Source: Nonomuraea africana (GTDB taxonomy: Bacteria > Actinomycetota > Actinomycetes > Streptosporangiales > Streptosporangiaceae). Taken from it: a DNA stretch of 64,000 nucleotides. Made by a program: the position numbers and the translations under genes. The DNA is taken from positions 3,906,001 through 3,970,000 of the forward strand of contig NZ_JADBEF010000001.1 of the NCBI RefSeq assembly GCF_014873535.1, given 5' to 3'. The notes below the pieces were generated by a model, which was not told where the DNA came from, ran no database searches, and saw only the letters and a list, made by a program, of their open reading frames with translations. How positions within the stretch are numbered: position 1 is the stretch's first letter; the number at the start of each line of letters is the position of its first letter. Shown piece after piece: positions 15,838-24,457 of this stretch.

Positions 15838-16671
15838 TCAGCGGGGGTCGGGGTCGGCCGCGGCACGGGCCGCGAAGATCTCCTGCGCCTTGGCGGTGAC
15901 CGGCCCCGGCGCGGACGGCAGGACGGTGCCGTCGACCAGGCGGATCGGCTGGATGTCGCGGGTCGTGGAGGTGAGGAACGCCTCGTCGGCCTCGTAGAGC
16001 GCCGCCAGCGGCACGTCGGCCTCCTCGCCGCCGCACCACTCCAGCGTCAGCGCGCGCGTGACACCCGCCAGGCAGCCGGACGCCAGGGTCGGGGTGATCA
16101 GCCTGCCGCCCTGGACCAGGAAGACGTTGGAGCCGGTGCCCTCGCAGAGGTTACCGGCCAGGTTCTCGAAGATGGCCTCGCCACCGCCGCGGGCCTTGGC
16201 GAAGGCCAGCGCCTTGGCGTTGTCGCCGTACGACGTCGACTTGACCCCGGCCAGCGCCCCGCGCTCATTGCGCGGCCACGGAACCACGGTCACGTCGGCG
16301 GTGAGCGGGAAGGGCGCCTGCTCGCCCACGATGACGATCGCGGTGGCGCCCTCGTTGCCCCGGTCGGAGCCGAGCGGGCCGGGCCCGCTGGTGTAGGTGA
16401 TGCGGATGCGGCCGAGCGGCCAGGCGGGGGCCGCGGCCAGGCAGCGGCGCACGCCGTCGGCGATGGCGTCGAGGTCGGGCTCGGGCAGGTCCATGCGCTG
16501 GGCCGACAGCTTGAGCCGGTCGAGGTGCCTGGTGAGCGCGAACGACTGGCCGCCCACGGCCTTGACGGTCTCGAACACGCCGTCGCCGACCATCAGCCCG
16601 TGGTCGAACACCGAGACGGTGGCCTGCGCCGGATCCAGCAGTTCCCCGTTGACCCAGACGGGAACGTTCAT
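15838..16671 (-). CDS. pabC: Aminodeoxychorismate lyase (class IV aminotransferase)
   Basis: A 277-residue PLP enzyme of the branched-chain aminotransferase / ADC-lyase fold: N-terminal VWVNGELLDPAQATVSVFDHGLMVGDGVFETVK, the Schiff-base Lys in GVKSTSYGDN, and cofactor-binding NLCEGTGSNVF. Its ATG 16671 overlaps the pabB stop by 4 nt (ATGA) and has AGGAGGA upstream. Together with PabB it makes p-aminobenzoate from aminodeoxychorismate for folate. D-amino-acid or branched-chain aminotransferase activity is the alternative, but the pabB overlap favours PabC. Confidence 0.88.
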   Translation of the reverse strand: MNVPVWVNGELLDPAQATVSVFDHGLMVGDGVFETVKAVGGQSFALTRHLDRLKLSAQRMDLPEPDLDAIADGVRRCLAAAPAWPLGRIRITYTSGPGPLGSDRGNEGATAIVIVGEQAPFPLTADVTVVPWPRNERGALAGVKSTSYGDNAKALAFAKARGGGEAIFENLAGNLCEGTGSNVFLVQGGRLITPTLASGCLAGVTRALTLEWCGGEEADVPLAALYEADEAFLTSTTRDIQPIRLVDGTVLPSAPGPVTAKAQEIFAARAAADPDPR

Positions 16672-17663
16672 CGATTTCCTCCTGAGGATGCCAAAGTGAT
16701 GAGCCGCGACGCCTTCAGCTCGGTTTCGCGCCACTCGCGGCGAGGGTCGCTGCCCCAGGTGATGCCCGCTCCTGTGCCGAAGCGGATCTCCCCGGCGGTG
16801 ATCCAGAACGTGCGGATCCCGACGGCCAGCGCCGCCGTGCGCCGGTCGGCGTCGACCCAGCCCACCGCCCCACAGTACGGCCCTCGCGGCTCGGGTTCGA
16901 GCTCATTGATGATGCGCAGGGCCGAAGATTTCGGAGCTCCGGTGACCGAGCCGGGCGGGAAGGTGGCGGCGAACAACTCGGACCAGCCCATCCCCTCGGC
17001 CAGCCTGGCCCTGACGGTCGAGACCAGGTGCACCGAGCCCGGGTAGTCCTCCACCTCGCAGAGCGAGGGGACGGTGACCGAGCCCACCTCGGCGACCCTG
17101 CCCAGGTCGTTGCGGACCAGGTCGACGATCATGACGTTCTCGGCGTAGTCCTTGTCGAGCAGGTCGTCGGCGGTGACGCCGGTGCCCTTGATCGGCCTGG
17201 ACTCCACCACGTCGCCGTCGCGCGAGAGGTAGAGCTCGGGCGAGGCCGACACGACGCTCGTGCCCGGTACGTCGATGACGGCCGCGTACGCGGCGGGGTT
17301 GCCCTGCCTGAGCCGGTGCGCCAGGGCCAGCGGGTCGGCGCCGGACGGCAGCGGCGCCGACAGGACGCGGCAGAGGTTGGCCTGGTAGACCTCGCCCTGC
17401 TCGATGTAGTCGCGGATGCGCTGGACGCCGCGCTCGTAGGCGGCCTGGTCGAGCGAGCTGCGCCACTCGCCCGGCCCGATCCACGGGCCCGACTTGGGCA
17501 GCGGCGCGGGCCGTACGTCGTCGAAGCGCGCGCACGTCACCTTGCCCTCGTAGTCGACCACGACCGCCCACCAGCCCGCGCTGTCGAGCGCGGCCAGATC
17601 GGTCGTGAGATCACGGAGCCTGGTCGCCAGGAGCCCCCCGACATGGGCGAAACTGTCGTGCAC
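16668..17663 (-). CDS. pabB: Aminodeoxychorismate synthase component I
   Basis: A 331-residue chorismate-binding enzyme. The catalytic motif PIKGTG (the Lys specific to PabB), VRNDLGRVAEVGSV, and FPPGSVTGAPK are all present, and the C-terminus has the GAGITWGSDPRREWRET block. It is shorter than E. coli PabB because the N-terminal extension is missing, as in many actinobacterial copies. No PabA amidotransferase is adjacent; TrpG or a distant PabA must supply ammonia. GTG 17663 lies 4 nt after the LysR stop, so lysR-pabB-pabC may be one transcript. Confidence 0.88.
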   Translation of the reverse strand: MHDSFAHVGGLLATRLRDLTTDLAALDSAGWWAVVVDYEGKVTCARFDDVRPAPLPKSGPWIGPGEWRSSLDQAAYERGVQRIRDYIEQGEVYQANLCRVLSAPLPSGADPLALAHRLRQGNPAAYAAVIDVPGTSVVSASPELYLSRDGDVVESRPIKGTGVTADDLLDKDYAENVMIVDLVRNDLGRVAEVGSVTVPSLCEVEDYPGSVHLVSTVRARLAEGMGWSELFAATFPPGSVTGAPKSSALRIINELEPEPRGPYCGAVGWVDADRRTAALAVGIRTFWITAGEIRFGTGAGITWGSDPRREWRETELKASRLITLASSGGNR

Positions 17664-17667
17664 GACC

Positions 17668-18537
17668 CTATTGTCCCAGTAGTTCGACGAACGCGAGCGC
17701 GGACGGCAGCGGCACCTCGGGCAGCGCCGCGTAGACAGTCCTGCGCGGCCCCTCCTCGGAGATCGGCCGGAGCACCACGTCGTCGGGCACGGCGCGGGCG
17801 GCGAGCTCGGGCACCAGCGTCACCCCGAGGCCCGCGGCCACGTAGCCGAACTTGCCGGTCCACTCGGCCACGCGCAGCCCGCCGCGCGGGGTGAACCCCG
17901 CCCGCGCGCAGGCCGCCTGCAGGATCGTCGGCTGACCTCGTGGAGCCGCCTCGATCCATGTCTCCCGCGCCAGGTCGCGCAGGTCGATCACCTCGCGGTC
18001 GGCGAGACGGTGCCCCTGGGGCAGCGCCACCAGCAGCCGCTCCTCCAGCAGCCGCACGGTCTCGGCCGCCACGGGCAGCCCCGCGGGGTAGTCGCTGACC
18101 ACGGCCACGTCGAGGGCCCCGGCGTGGAGCCGGTCGAGCAGACGTCCCGTCAGCCCCTCGGCCAGGCGCAGTTCGACCTCGGGCCGCCTGGCCTTGAACG
18201 CCTTCAGCGCCTGCGGCACCAGCCACACGTTCGCGGTGGCGAACGCGCCGATCCGCAGCGTGCCCCCACCGCCCCGGTGGATGGCGGCCAGCTCCTCCTC
18301 CGCCTTGTCGAGACGGTCGAGGACGGCCTCCGCGTGCCTGCGCAGGGCGGCGCCGGCGGGGGTGAGCCTGACGCCCCTGGCCAGACGCACGAACAGCGGC
18401 CCTCCCGCCTCTTTCTCCAGCGCGGCGATGCGCCTGGACACCGCGGACTGCGTGTAACCGAGCAGCTCGGCGGCGGCGGTGAAGGACCCTTCGCGGGCGA
18501 CCTCGTGGAACAGTCGCAAATCATTCGTATCTAGCAT
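17668..18537 (-). CDS. LysR-family transcriptional regulator
   Basis: A 289-residue LysR protein: the winged helix-turn-helix at 1-60 (LRLFHEVAREGSFTAAAELLGYTQSAVSRRIAALE) is canonical, followed by two periplasmic-binding-like subdomains from about 88. It is divergent from the dehydrogenase-RidA fusion gene, with 57 nt between start codons, the usual LysR arrangement, and a palindrome lies at its own start. It most likely controls the fusion gene and possibly the pab genes behind it. The co-inducer is unknown. Confidence 0.92.
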   Translation of the reverse strand: MLDTNDLRLFHEVAREGSFTAAAELLGYTQSAVSRRIAALEKEAGGPLFVRLARGVRLTPAGAALRRHAEAVLDRLDKAEEELAAIHRGGGGTLRIGAFATANVWLVPQALKAFKARRPEVELRLAEGLTGRLLDRLHAGALDVAVVSDYPAGLPVAAETVRLLEERLLVALPQGHRLADREVIDLRDLARETWIEAAPRGQPTILQAACARAGFTPRGGLRVAEWTGKFGYVAAGLGVTLVPELAARAVPDDVVLRPISEEGPRRTVYAALPEVPLPSALAFVELLGQ

Positions 18538-18548
18538 GGCTGGTATGC
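18534..18548. promoter_or_regulatory. Candidate LysR operator
   Basis: GCAT-N7-ATGC is a perfect dyad overlapping the LysR start codon, in the divergent region with the fusion gene. Position fits autoregulation. The classical T-N11-A core is not clear. Confidence 0.3.
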
Positions 18549-18594
18549 AATGTAGTCGGTGGTGGAATGCCTCGCATCCGGCTTGAATCAGAAC

Positions 18595-19917
18595 GTGATT
18601 GCATTTCTCGGACAGGGACGCATGGGCGTCCCCATGGCTCGGCGACTCGTGGAGGCCGGGCATGAGGTGAAGGTGTGGCGGCGCGGCCTCGGCCCGGTCA
18701 GCTCGGCGGTGGAGGGCGCGGACCTGGTCATCACCATGCTGCGCGACGGACCCGCGGTCGAGGAGGTGCTGCGGCAGGCGCTTCCCGGGCTGCGGCCGGG
18801 GGCGACGGTGGTGGAGATGTCCACGATCGGGCCCGAGGCGGTGCTGGCGCTGCGCGAGCTGCTGCCGTCCTCCGTGGGCCTCGTGGACGCGCCGGTGCTG
18901 GGCAGCGTCGGCCCCGCCGCCGACGGCACCCTGACGGTGCTGGCGGGCGGCGACCTGACGGCGTGCCGGTCGGTGCTGTCCGTCTTCGGGACGGTGCGCG
19001 AGCTCGGGGCGCTGGGGGCGGGCGCCGCGCTGAAGGTGGCGGTGATGGGCGCGCTGGTGCCCGCCCAGGTGCTGCTGGCGGAGACTTTCGCGTACGGCGA
19101 GGCGCACGGGGTCAGCCGGTCGGCGCTGGCCGAGGTGCTGGAGGGGACGCCACTGGGGGTGCTGGCCGCTCGGGTGGCGGCGCCCGCAGAGGAGACGCGG
19201 TACGCGCTGGGGTTGGCGGCGAAGGATGTGCGGCTGGGTGCTTGGGAGGGGGCGACGATGGCCCGGGCCGCGAGCGCCCGCCTGGAGTCCGCCGAGGCGT
19301 CGGGCTACGGGGATCACGACGTGACGTCGATCGCCACCCACATCGCCGACTCCCCCACCCCGGCGTCCTCCTCCTCCGGAGACACCGGGACTTCGGGCTC
19401 GCCTGCCTCAGGAGACAGCGGCTCATCGGAAGGCTCGGTTTCTTCCGGCGACGTCGGGGCTTCGGGAGGTGCCGTCTCCTCGGGTGGGACGGAGGCTTCC
19501 GGGGGGGCGGTTTCCCCCAGGGGTTCCGGGAGCAGGGCGGTGCGGGTCAATCCGGGGAGCGTGCCTGCCACCAACGGGTTCTACTCGCACGCCGTCCGGG
19601 TCGGGGACATGCTCTACGTCTCGGGTCAGGCCGCCTTCGACGAGCGGGGCGCCGTGGTCGGTGAGGGCGACATGACGACGCAGGCGGAGGTGGTCTTCCA
19701 GAACATCGGCAAGATCCTCGCCGACCAGGGTGCGGACTTCGCCGACATCGCCTTCATCAGGACCTACCTGACGGACCTGGACCTGCGGATGGAGTACGGC
19801 GCGGTGCGCAGGAAGTACCTCACGGGACCTCCGCCCGCCAGCACGACCGTGGAGGTGTCGAAGCTCTTCATGCCCGGGTTGCTGCTGGAGGTGGACCTGA
19901 TCGTCGCCCTGCCTTGA
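18595..19917 (+). CDS. Fusion of a 3-hydroxyisobutyrate dehydrogenase-like domain with a RidA domain
   Basis: A 440-residue protein. Residues 1-250 are a beta-hydroxyacid dehydrogenase: Rossmann loop AFLGQGRMGVPMA, substrate-binding DAPVLGSV, and catalytic Lys in LGAGAALKVAVMG. Residues about 258-312 are a Ser/Gly/Ala linker with repeats (SSGD, GASGGAVSS, EASGGAVS). Residues about 315-440 are a RidA/YjgF domain (NGFYSHAVRVGDMLYVSGQ, FIRTYLTDL, LLLEVDLIVAL). The usual RidA Arg in PARST is Ser (PPASTT), so imine deaminase activity is doubtful. GTG 18595 is chosen because the family starts just before the Rossmann strand; GTG 18559 is possible. Divergent from a LysR gene. Confidence 0.85.
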   Translation: MIAFLGQGRMGVPMARRLVEAGHEVKVWRRGLGPVSSAVEGADLVITMLRDGPAVEEVLRQALPGLRPGATVVEMSTIGPEAVLALRELLPSSVGLVDAPVLGSVGPAADGTLTVLAGGDLTACRSVLSVFGTVRELGALGAGAALKVAVMGALVPAQVLLAETFAYGEAHGVSRSALAEVLEGTPLGVLAARVAAPAEETRYALGLAAKDVRLGAWEGATMARAASARLESAEASGYGDHDVTSIATHIADSPTPASSSSGDTGTSGSPASGDSGSSEGSVSSGDVGASGGAVSSGGTEASGGAVSPRGSGSRAVRVNPGSVPATNGFYSHAVRVGDMLYVSGQAAFDERGAVVGEGDMTTQAEVVFQNIGKILADQGADFADIAFIRTYLTDLDLRMEYGAVRRKYLTGPPPASTTVEVSKLFMPGLLLEVDLIVALP

Positions 19918-19926
19918 CCTGACCGG

Positions 19927-19985
19927 CGCGAGGGACGGGCCGCGTCTGCCACGGCGGGACCGCGAGGGACGGGCCGCGTCTGCCA
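19927..19985 (+). repeat. 25-nt perfect direct repeat
   Basis: Two identical 25-nt copies (19927-19951 and 19961-19985, beginning CGCGAGGGACGGGCC) are separated by 9 nt, just after the fusion-gene stop codon. Confidence 0.75.
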
Positions 19986-20057
19986 GGCGTGGCTAAGGGG
20001 GGCAGGCCGCGTATGGGCGGCCCGCCCCGCGCTCCCGAGGAGCGTCACCCTGGACGG

Positions 20058-20085
20058 GGCCCCGCCCCGTGCCGGGGGTGGGGCC
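20058..20085 (-). terminator. Hairpin between convergent genes
   Basis: GGCCCCGCCCC pairs with GGGGTGGGGCC (one G-U pair) across a 6-nt loop. It could end either transcript but lacks a T run. Confidence 0.4.
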
Positions 20086-20224
20086 ACACGGCTTGCCGTA
20101 CCGGCCGGTCCTGGGTTGTCCCGCGACAACGGGAAACGACCGCGCGAACGAACCCAGGACGCCGCACGCGGACGACCTCAGAACGCCGCGCGGACGACCC
20201 CAGGGCTCCGCGGAGAAGGAGAGA

Positions 20225-21775
20225 TCAGGCCAGGGGGCCGGTGACGGACTCCGCGGTGGTGACGATGGTGCCGTCGGCGACCAGGCGGACCACGGACTCG
20301 ATCTCGGGTGCGAGGAAGCGGTCGGGCCCCGGGCCCGCCACGCTGTCCCTCAGCGCGCCGACCACCGCGCCCGTCGCCGGTGCGGGCTGGAGCGGGGCGC
20401 GCAGGTCGATGGCGCGTGCGGCGGTCAGGATCTCGATCGCCAGCACCCTGGTCAGGCCGTCCACCGAGCGGCGCAGCTTGCGGGCGGCCGACCAGCCCAT
20501 GGAGACGTGGTCCTCCTGCATGGCCGAGCTCGGGATCGAGTCGACGCTCGCCGGGGCCGCCAGGCGCTTCATCTCGGAGACGATGGCCGCCTGGGTGTAC
20601 TGGGCGATCATGTGTCCCGAGTCGACGCCGGGGTCGTCGGCGAGGAACGCGGGCAGCCCGTGGTTGCGGGCCACGTCGAGGAAGCGGTCGGTCCTGCGCT
20701 CGGACATGGAGGCCACGTCGGCGGCGACGATGCCCAGGAAGTCGAGCACGTAGGCGACGGGCGCGCCGTGGAAGTTGCCGTTGGACTCGACGCGTCCGTC
20801 GGCGAGGACGGCGGGGTTGTCGACGGCGGAGGCCAGCTCCCAGGTGGCGACGTTGGCCGCGTGGGCGACGGTGTCGCGGGCGGCTCCGGCCACCTGCGGG
20901 GCGCAGCGCAACGAGTAGGCGTCCTGGACGCGGGTGCAGGCGTTGGGGTCGCGGTGGCTCTCCATGATGCCGGAGTCCTTGAGGACACGGACCATGTTCG
21001 CCGCGGCCAGCGCCTGGCCCGGCTGGGGACGCAGGGCCTGCAGTTCGGGGGCGAAGACGCGGTCGGTGCCGAGCAGCGCCTCCACGCTCATGGCGGCGCT
21101 GATGTCGGCGGTCTTGAGCAGCCTGGTCAGGTCGTCGATGGCGAGGATGAGCATGCCGAGCATGCCGTCGGTGCCGTTGATGAGGGCGAGACCCTCCTTG
21201 GCGGCCAGCTCGACGGGCTCGAGTCCGGCCTGCTTGAGCGCCTCGGCCGACGGCCCGATATTTCCGGACTTATCCCTCACGACGCCTTCGCCCATCAGGG
21301 TCAGGGCGACGTGCGCGAGCGGGGCGAGGTCTCCCGAACAGCCCAGGCTGCCGTATTCGTGGACGACAGGGGTGATGTGCGCGTTCAGCAGGCCCGCCAT
21401 GGCCTTGGCGGTCGTCGGGCGGATGCCCGTGTGCCCGGTGGCCAGCGTGTGCAGGCGCAGCAGCATGAGCGCGCGCACCACCTCGGTCTCCACCTCGGGC
21501 CCGCTTCCGGCCGCGTGCGAGCGCACCAGCGAGCGCTGGAGCTGGGCGCGCAGTTCGGGGTCGATGTGCCTGGTGGCCAGCGCGCCGAACCCGGTCGAGA
21601 CGCCGTAGGCCGGGACCGGGCTCTCGGCCAGCTCGTCGATCCGCTGGCGCGCGGCGGAGATCGCCGCCATCGCGTCGTCGGTGAGGTGTACGGCGGCGCC
21701 GTGTCGGGCCACTTGGATGACGTCCTCGAAGCTCAACGGCTCCGGTCCTACGTTCACGACTGCGTTGTCGCGCAT
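20225..21775 (-). CDS. hutH: Histidine ammonia-lyase
   Basis: A 516-residue aromatic amino-acid lyase. The MIO prosthetic group forms from Cys146-Ser147-Gly148 in GSLGCSGDLAPL (many family members have Ala-Ser-Gly). The catalytic Tyr lies in YGVSTGFG near 57, and the C-terminal SSAMQEDHVSMG block is typical of HutH rather than phenylalanine ammonia-lyase. It deaminates L-histidine to urocanate. hutU, hutI and hutG are not in the window, which is common in actinomycetes where hut genes are scattered. Confidence 0.95.
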   Translation of the reverse strand: MRDNAVVNVGPEPLSFEDVIQVARHGAAVHLTDDAMAAISAARQRIDELAESPVPAYGVSTGFGALATRHIDPELRAQLQRSLVRSHAAGSGPEVETEVVRALMLLRLHTLATGHTGIRPTTAKAMAGLLNAHITPVVHEYGSLGCSGDLAPLAHVALTLMGEGVVRDKSGNIGPSAEALKQAGLEPVELAAKEGLALINGTDGMLGMLILAIDDLTRLLKTADISAAMSVEALLGTDRVFAPELQALRPQPGQALAAANMVRVLKDSGIMESHRDPNACTRVQDAYSLRCAPQVAGAARDTVAHAANVATWELASAVDNPAVLADGRVESNGNFHGAPVAYVLDFLGIVAADVASMSERRTDRFLDVARNHGLPAFLADDPGVDSGHMIAQYTQAAIVSEMKRLAAPASVDSIPSSAMQEDHVSMGWSAARKLRRSVDGLTRVLAIEILTAARAIDLRAPLQPAPATGAVVGALRDSVAGPGPDRFLAPEIESVVRLVADGTIVTTAESVTGPLA

Positions 21776-22051
21776 GGTGCCACTCTCTCGATCAGGTAAC
21801 CGGCGTATGCGATGTTAGCTCCTTACAGGACAACACCGTCGCCCTGCCTCCCCTGCCCCGGTCAGGCGAGATTCACCCGCACGGCCCGCCTCCGCGGCCC
21901 TCGATCTCACCGCCGCACCCAGGTCACGGGGTGCGACCGGACAACGGGCACTGCTGGACGGCGGGCACGACCGGACGACGGGCACGGGTGGACGGCTGAC
22001 GTGGCGGGAGCGCGGCCACCCTCACGAGCGCCTCTCCTCGAGGCCTCCGGG

Positions 22052-22810
22052 TCAGGACTTCGCGACCGCGCACAGCAGGCGGTTGTTGCCGCGCTGCCAC
22101 AGGGTCCCGACCTCCGCGAACCCGGCCGCCACCAGCGCGTCCACGTGCGTGGACAGCAGGTGGGACTCGGAGCCGTGGTGCCCCGCGCCCGCCGTGCTGC
22201 GGGCCGTGTTGAGCTCGGCCAGGTCGGGATCGGCGGCGATCGCGTCCCACCACTCCCGCCACCCCTCCGGACGCCCGTCGGCGAAGGCGCGCGCGGTCTC
22301 CTTGTCGTGGACGGCCCGCTCCAGCGCGGCGATGGACGGCGTGGCGTCGTCGGACTCGAAGTGGTCGCCGTTCAGCAGCAGGCCACCGGGCCGCAGCAGC
22401 GACGCGACCTCGGCGTACATGGCGGTCAGCTCAGGGCCCGTGATCCAGTGCAGTGCGGTCGTGCTCACGGCGGCGTCCACCGGACGGTCCAGTCCCAGCC
22501 CCTCGCTCCAGCCCGGCGTGCGGAGGTCACGCGAGAAGAAGGTCAGGTGCGGGTAGGCGGCGCGGCCAAGACCGAGCAGGAGCGGGTCGGCGTCGATCGC
22601 GATCACGGTGGCCTTCGGCACCTTCTCCAGCAGCCTCGCGGACAGCGAACCGGGCCCGCAGCCCAGGTCGAGCACCAGCGGATCCGGACGTCCCGCGGCC
22701 TCGACGGCGTCGATCAGCGCGGTGAAGCGCTCCTCGCGGTCCGGCAGGTAGCCCTCCTGCTGGCGGTCCCAGCGCGCGATCCATTCGAGTGCGGCATCGT
22801 TGGTGAGCAC
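22052..22810 (-). CDS. Class I SAM-dependent methyltransferase
   Basis: A 252-residue methyltransferase. Motif I is VLDLGCGPGSLSARLL, followed by an acidic residue after strand 2 (VIAIDADPLL) and LLRPGGLLLNGDH. GTG 22810 has AGGAGG upstream. The substrate is unknown; the fold resembles trans-aconitate or ubiquinone-type methyltransferases. It is divergent from a CGNR zinc-finger gene, and the short region between them carries a TATACT box. Confidence 0.85.
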   Translation of the reverse strand: MLTNDAALEWIARWDRQQEGYLPDREERFTALIDAVEAAGRPDPLVLDLGCGPGSLSARLLEKVPKATVIAIDADPLLLGLGRAAYPHLTFFSRDLRTPGWSEGLGLDRPVDAAVSTTALHWITGPELTAMYAEVASLLRPGGLLLNGDHFESDDATPSIAALERAVHDKETARAFADGRPEGWREWWDAIAADPDLAELNTARSTAGAGHHGSESHLLSTHVDALVAAGFAEVGTLWQRGNNRLLCAVAKS

Positions 22811-22845
22811 AGAAGGCCTCCTTGTGACCGTCGTCTATACTTTCG

Positions 22846-22904
22846 ACAGTCACAACTTAGAACGTGAGGGTGTAACCGGTCAAGTGGAATTCAACAGTCA
22901 CAAC
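22846..22904. repeat. Direct repeat in the methyltransferase/CGNR divergent region
   Basis: ACAGTCACAAC occurs at 22846-22856 and 22894-22904 (48-nt spacing). The first copy lies just after a TATACT box (22836-22841); the second lies inside the first codons of the CGNR gene. Possible regulator-binding sites. Confidence 0.35.
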
Positions 22905-23453
22905 GACGGAGTGGTTCTGGTCGCCGTCGGCCTGGTCAACGCGCTCACGCCCGGCGAGCGGCGCGGCCGCCCCTTCCCCGTGCCCGCCGACCTGCCCGCC
23001 GCCGCCACCGAGGCGCTGCGGAACGGTTACCCGAACCACCACGAGATCGCCGAGGGCGACGCGGGCGAGCTGGCCAAGGTCGCCGCGCGGCTGCGGGTGG
23101 TGTTCGAGGCGGTCTCCTCCGGCGACATCGACACCGCCGCGGGACAGATCAACCACCTGCTGGACGAGACCCGCGCCAGGCCGCGCCTCGACCGTCACGA
23201 CGGGGAACCGTGGCACCTGCACTTCCACGGGCCCGGCGGCACGATGGCCGGAGACTGGGCGGCCAGTTGCGCGACGGGTCTGGCGATCGTGCTGGGCAGC
23301 GAGTTCCACGATCGGCTGGGGGTGTGCACGGCGCCGCACTGCGACCGCGTCTACGTGGACGTCTCCCGCAACGGCACCCGCCGCTTCTGCTCCACCGCCT
23401 GCCAGAACCGGGTCAAGACAGCAGCCTTCCGCGCCCGCACCAAAACTCCCTGA
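22884..23453 (+). CDS. CGNR zinc-finger domain protein (stress-response type)
   Basis: A 189-residue protein with an N-terminal helical ABATE-like region (VGLVNALTPG) and a C-terminal treble-clef zinc finger: CTAPHC followed by RRFCSTACQNR, giving four Cys ligands (the eponymous CGNR reads CQNR here). Such proteins are DNA-binding regulators in actinobacteria. GTG 22884 is chosen because the family starts close to this point; upstream in-frame starts (22800, 22824) would reach into the divergent promoter. Confidence 0.82.
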   Translation: MEFNSHNDGVVLVAVGLVNALTPGERRGRPFPVPADLPAAATEALRNGYPNHHEIAEGDAGELAKVAARLRVVFEAVSSGDIDTAAGQINHLLDETRARPRLDRHDGEPWHLHFHGPGGTMAGDWAASCATGLAIVLGSEFHDRLGVCTAPHCDRVYVDVSRNGTRRFCSTACQNRVKTAAFRARTKTP

Positions 23454-23627
23454 CCCGGACCGCCGCGTCTCCCCGCAGCCCAGCAGGACGCCGACACCTG
23501 GCGCAAGGCGGCCGCGCGTCCCCGAGGAACGGGCTCGATGGGGCCGACGGACCGGCCTGGCCCGCCTGTCCCTCCGGCCACGGGCGGTCCAGGCAGGCGG
23601 TTCTGGCATATGGCCTCAAGTCGCGGG

Positions 23628-24326
23628 TCAGCAGGAGCCGTCGACCGTGCAGACGCCGTCGCCGTCGAGCACCTCGGTGGGGGCGATTTCCCGCCACGCG
23701 CGGTCGATCAGGTCGGTGAAGACCTCCACCGACTGGGCCCCCGACACCGCGTACTTTTCGCCGAACACGAACGTCGGCACGCCCGAGACGCCCAGCCGCC
23801 GCCCCAGCGCCTCGTCCTGCCGAACTGCCGCGGCGAAGTCGTCGCTCCCCAGCATCGCCCGCGTCGCGGCGGGGTCCAGGCCGCACTCGGCGCCGAGCCG
23901 TACCAAAGTGTCGTGATCGGACACCACCGCGCCCTCTCCCGTGTACGCCCGCAGCAGCCGCTCGCGCACCCGCTCCCCCGCGCCCTCCTGGTCGGCGTAG
24001 CGCATCAGCCGATGGGCGTCGAAGCTGTTCACCGGCCTGGCCAGGTCGAGGCGGTAGGTCAGGCCTGACTCCGCCGCCAGGTCGCTCAGCCAGCCGATGC
24101 GCCGACGGGCCTCCTTGATCGTGCCCCCGACGTCCTTCCGGTGGCGCTCGGGAAGCGTGAGGTCGGCCTCCGTGCTCCCGTCGGGGTCGAGCTCGAAACT
24201 GCGCCACCGCACCTGTACGGCGTCGCGCCGCGCGAACCCGTCGAGCGCGGTCTCGAACCGGCGCTTGCCCAGGTAACACCAGGGGCAGACGATATCGGAC
24301 CAAATATCCACCATGAGAGTGCTCAT
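23628..24326 (-). CDS. DsbA-family oxidoreductase, FrnE-like
   Basis: A 232-residue thioredoxin-fold protein with an inserted helical domain. The active site is VCPWC (Cys14, Cys17), and the cis-Pro loop reads GVSGVPTFVFG. Two more Cys sit at the very C-terminus (VCTVDGSC), an uncommon feature. There is no signal peptide, so it acts in the cytoplasm like FrnE, a disulfide isomerase linked to oxidative stress and polyketide biosynthesis. ATG 24326 is preferred; ATG 24314 is possible. Confidence 0.88.
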   Translation of the reverse strand: MSTLMVDIWSDIVCPWCYLGKRRFETALDGFARRDAVQVRWRSFELDPDGSTEADLTLPERHRKDVGGTIKEARRRIGWLSDLAAESGLTYRLDLARPVNSFDAHRLMRYADQEGAGERVRERLLRAYTGEGAVVSDHDTLVRLGAECGLDPAATRAMLGSDDFAAAVRQDEALGRRLGVSGVPTFVFGEKYAVSGAQSVEVFTDLIDRAWREIAPTEVLDGDGVCTVDGSC

Positions 24327-24399
24327 ACGGCTAACCATAAGCCACGAGCTAACTTGAGGTAAGTATGAACCTGATCGTAAGGGGCTTACCCGAAACGGT

Positions 24400-24428
24400 T
24401 TGGGGACTCGGCCAGGATTCGCTAGAGT
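24400..24428 (+). promoter_or_regulatory. Promoter of the tRNA-Gly/tRNA-Val pair
   Basis: TTGGGG (24400-24405) and TAGAGT (24423-24428) are separated by 17 nt, about 30 nt before tRNA-Gly. Confidence 0.6.
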
Positions 24429-24457
24429 TCTCTACGTCGCCGCGAACGAGCGGCAAC

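Larger units (their letters stand above)
19918..20224. other. Intergenic region between convergent genes
   Basis: A 307-nt stretch between the convergent fusion gene and hutH with no gene. It holds a perfect 25-nt direct repeat, an 11-bp hairpin at 20058-20085, and a pair of imperfect repeats (CGCGGACGACC-type) near 20167 and 20199. Confidence 0.6.

Noticed and set aside
15838-17663. pabB and pabC as anthranilate synthase and a branched-chain aminotransferase
   Set aside because: PabB carries the PIKGT Lys of aminodeoxychorismate synthase, and the 4-nt overlap of the two genes fits p-aminobenzoate synthesis.
20069-21799. A 576-codon plus-strand open frame
   Set aside because: Antisense to hutH, whose active-site motifs are intact on the other strand.
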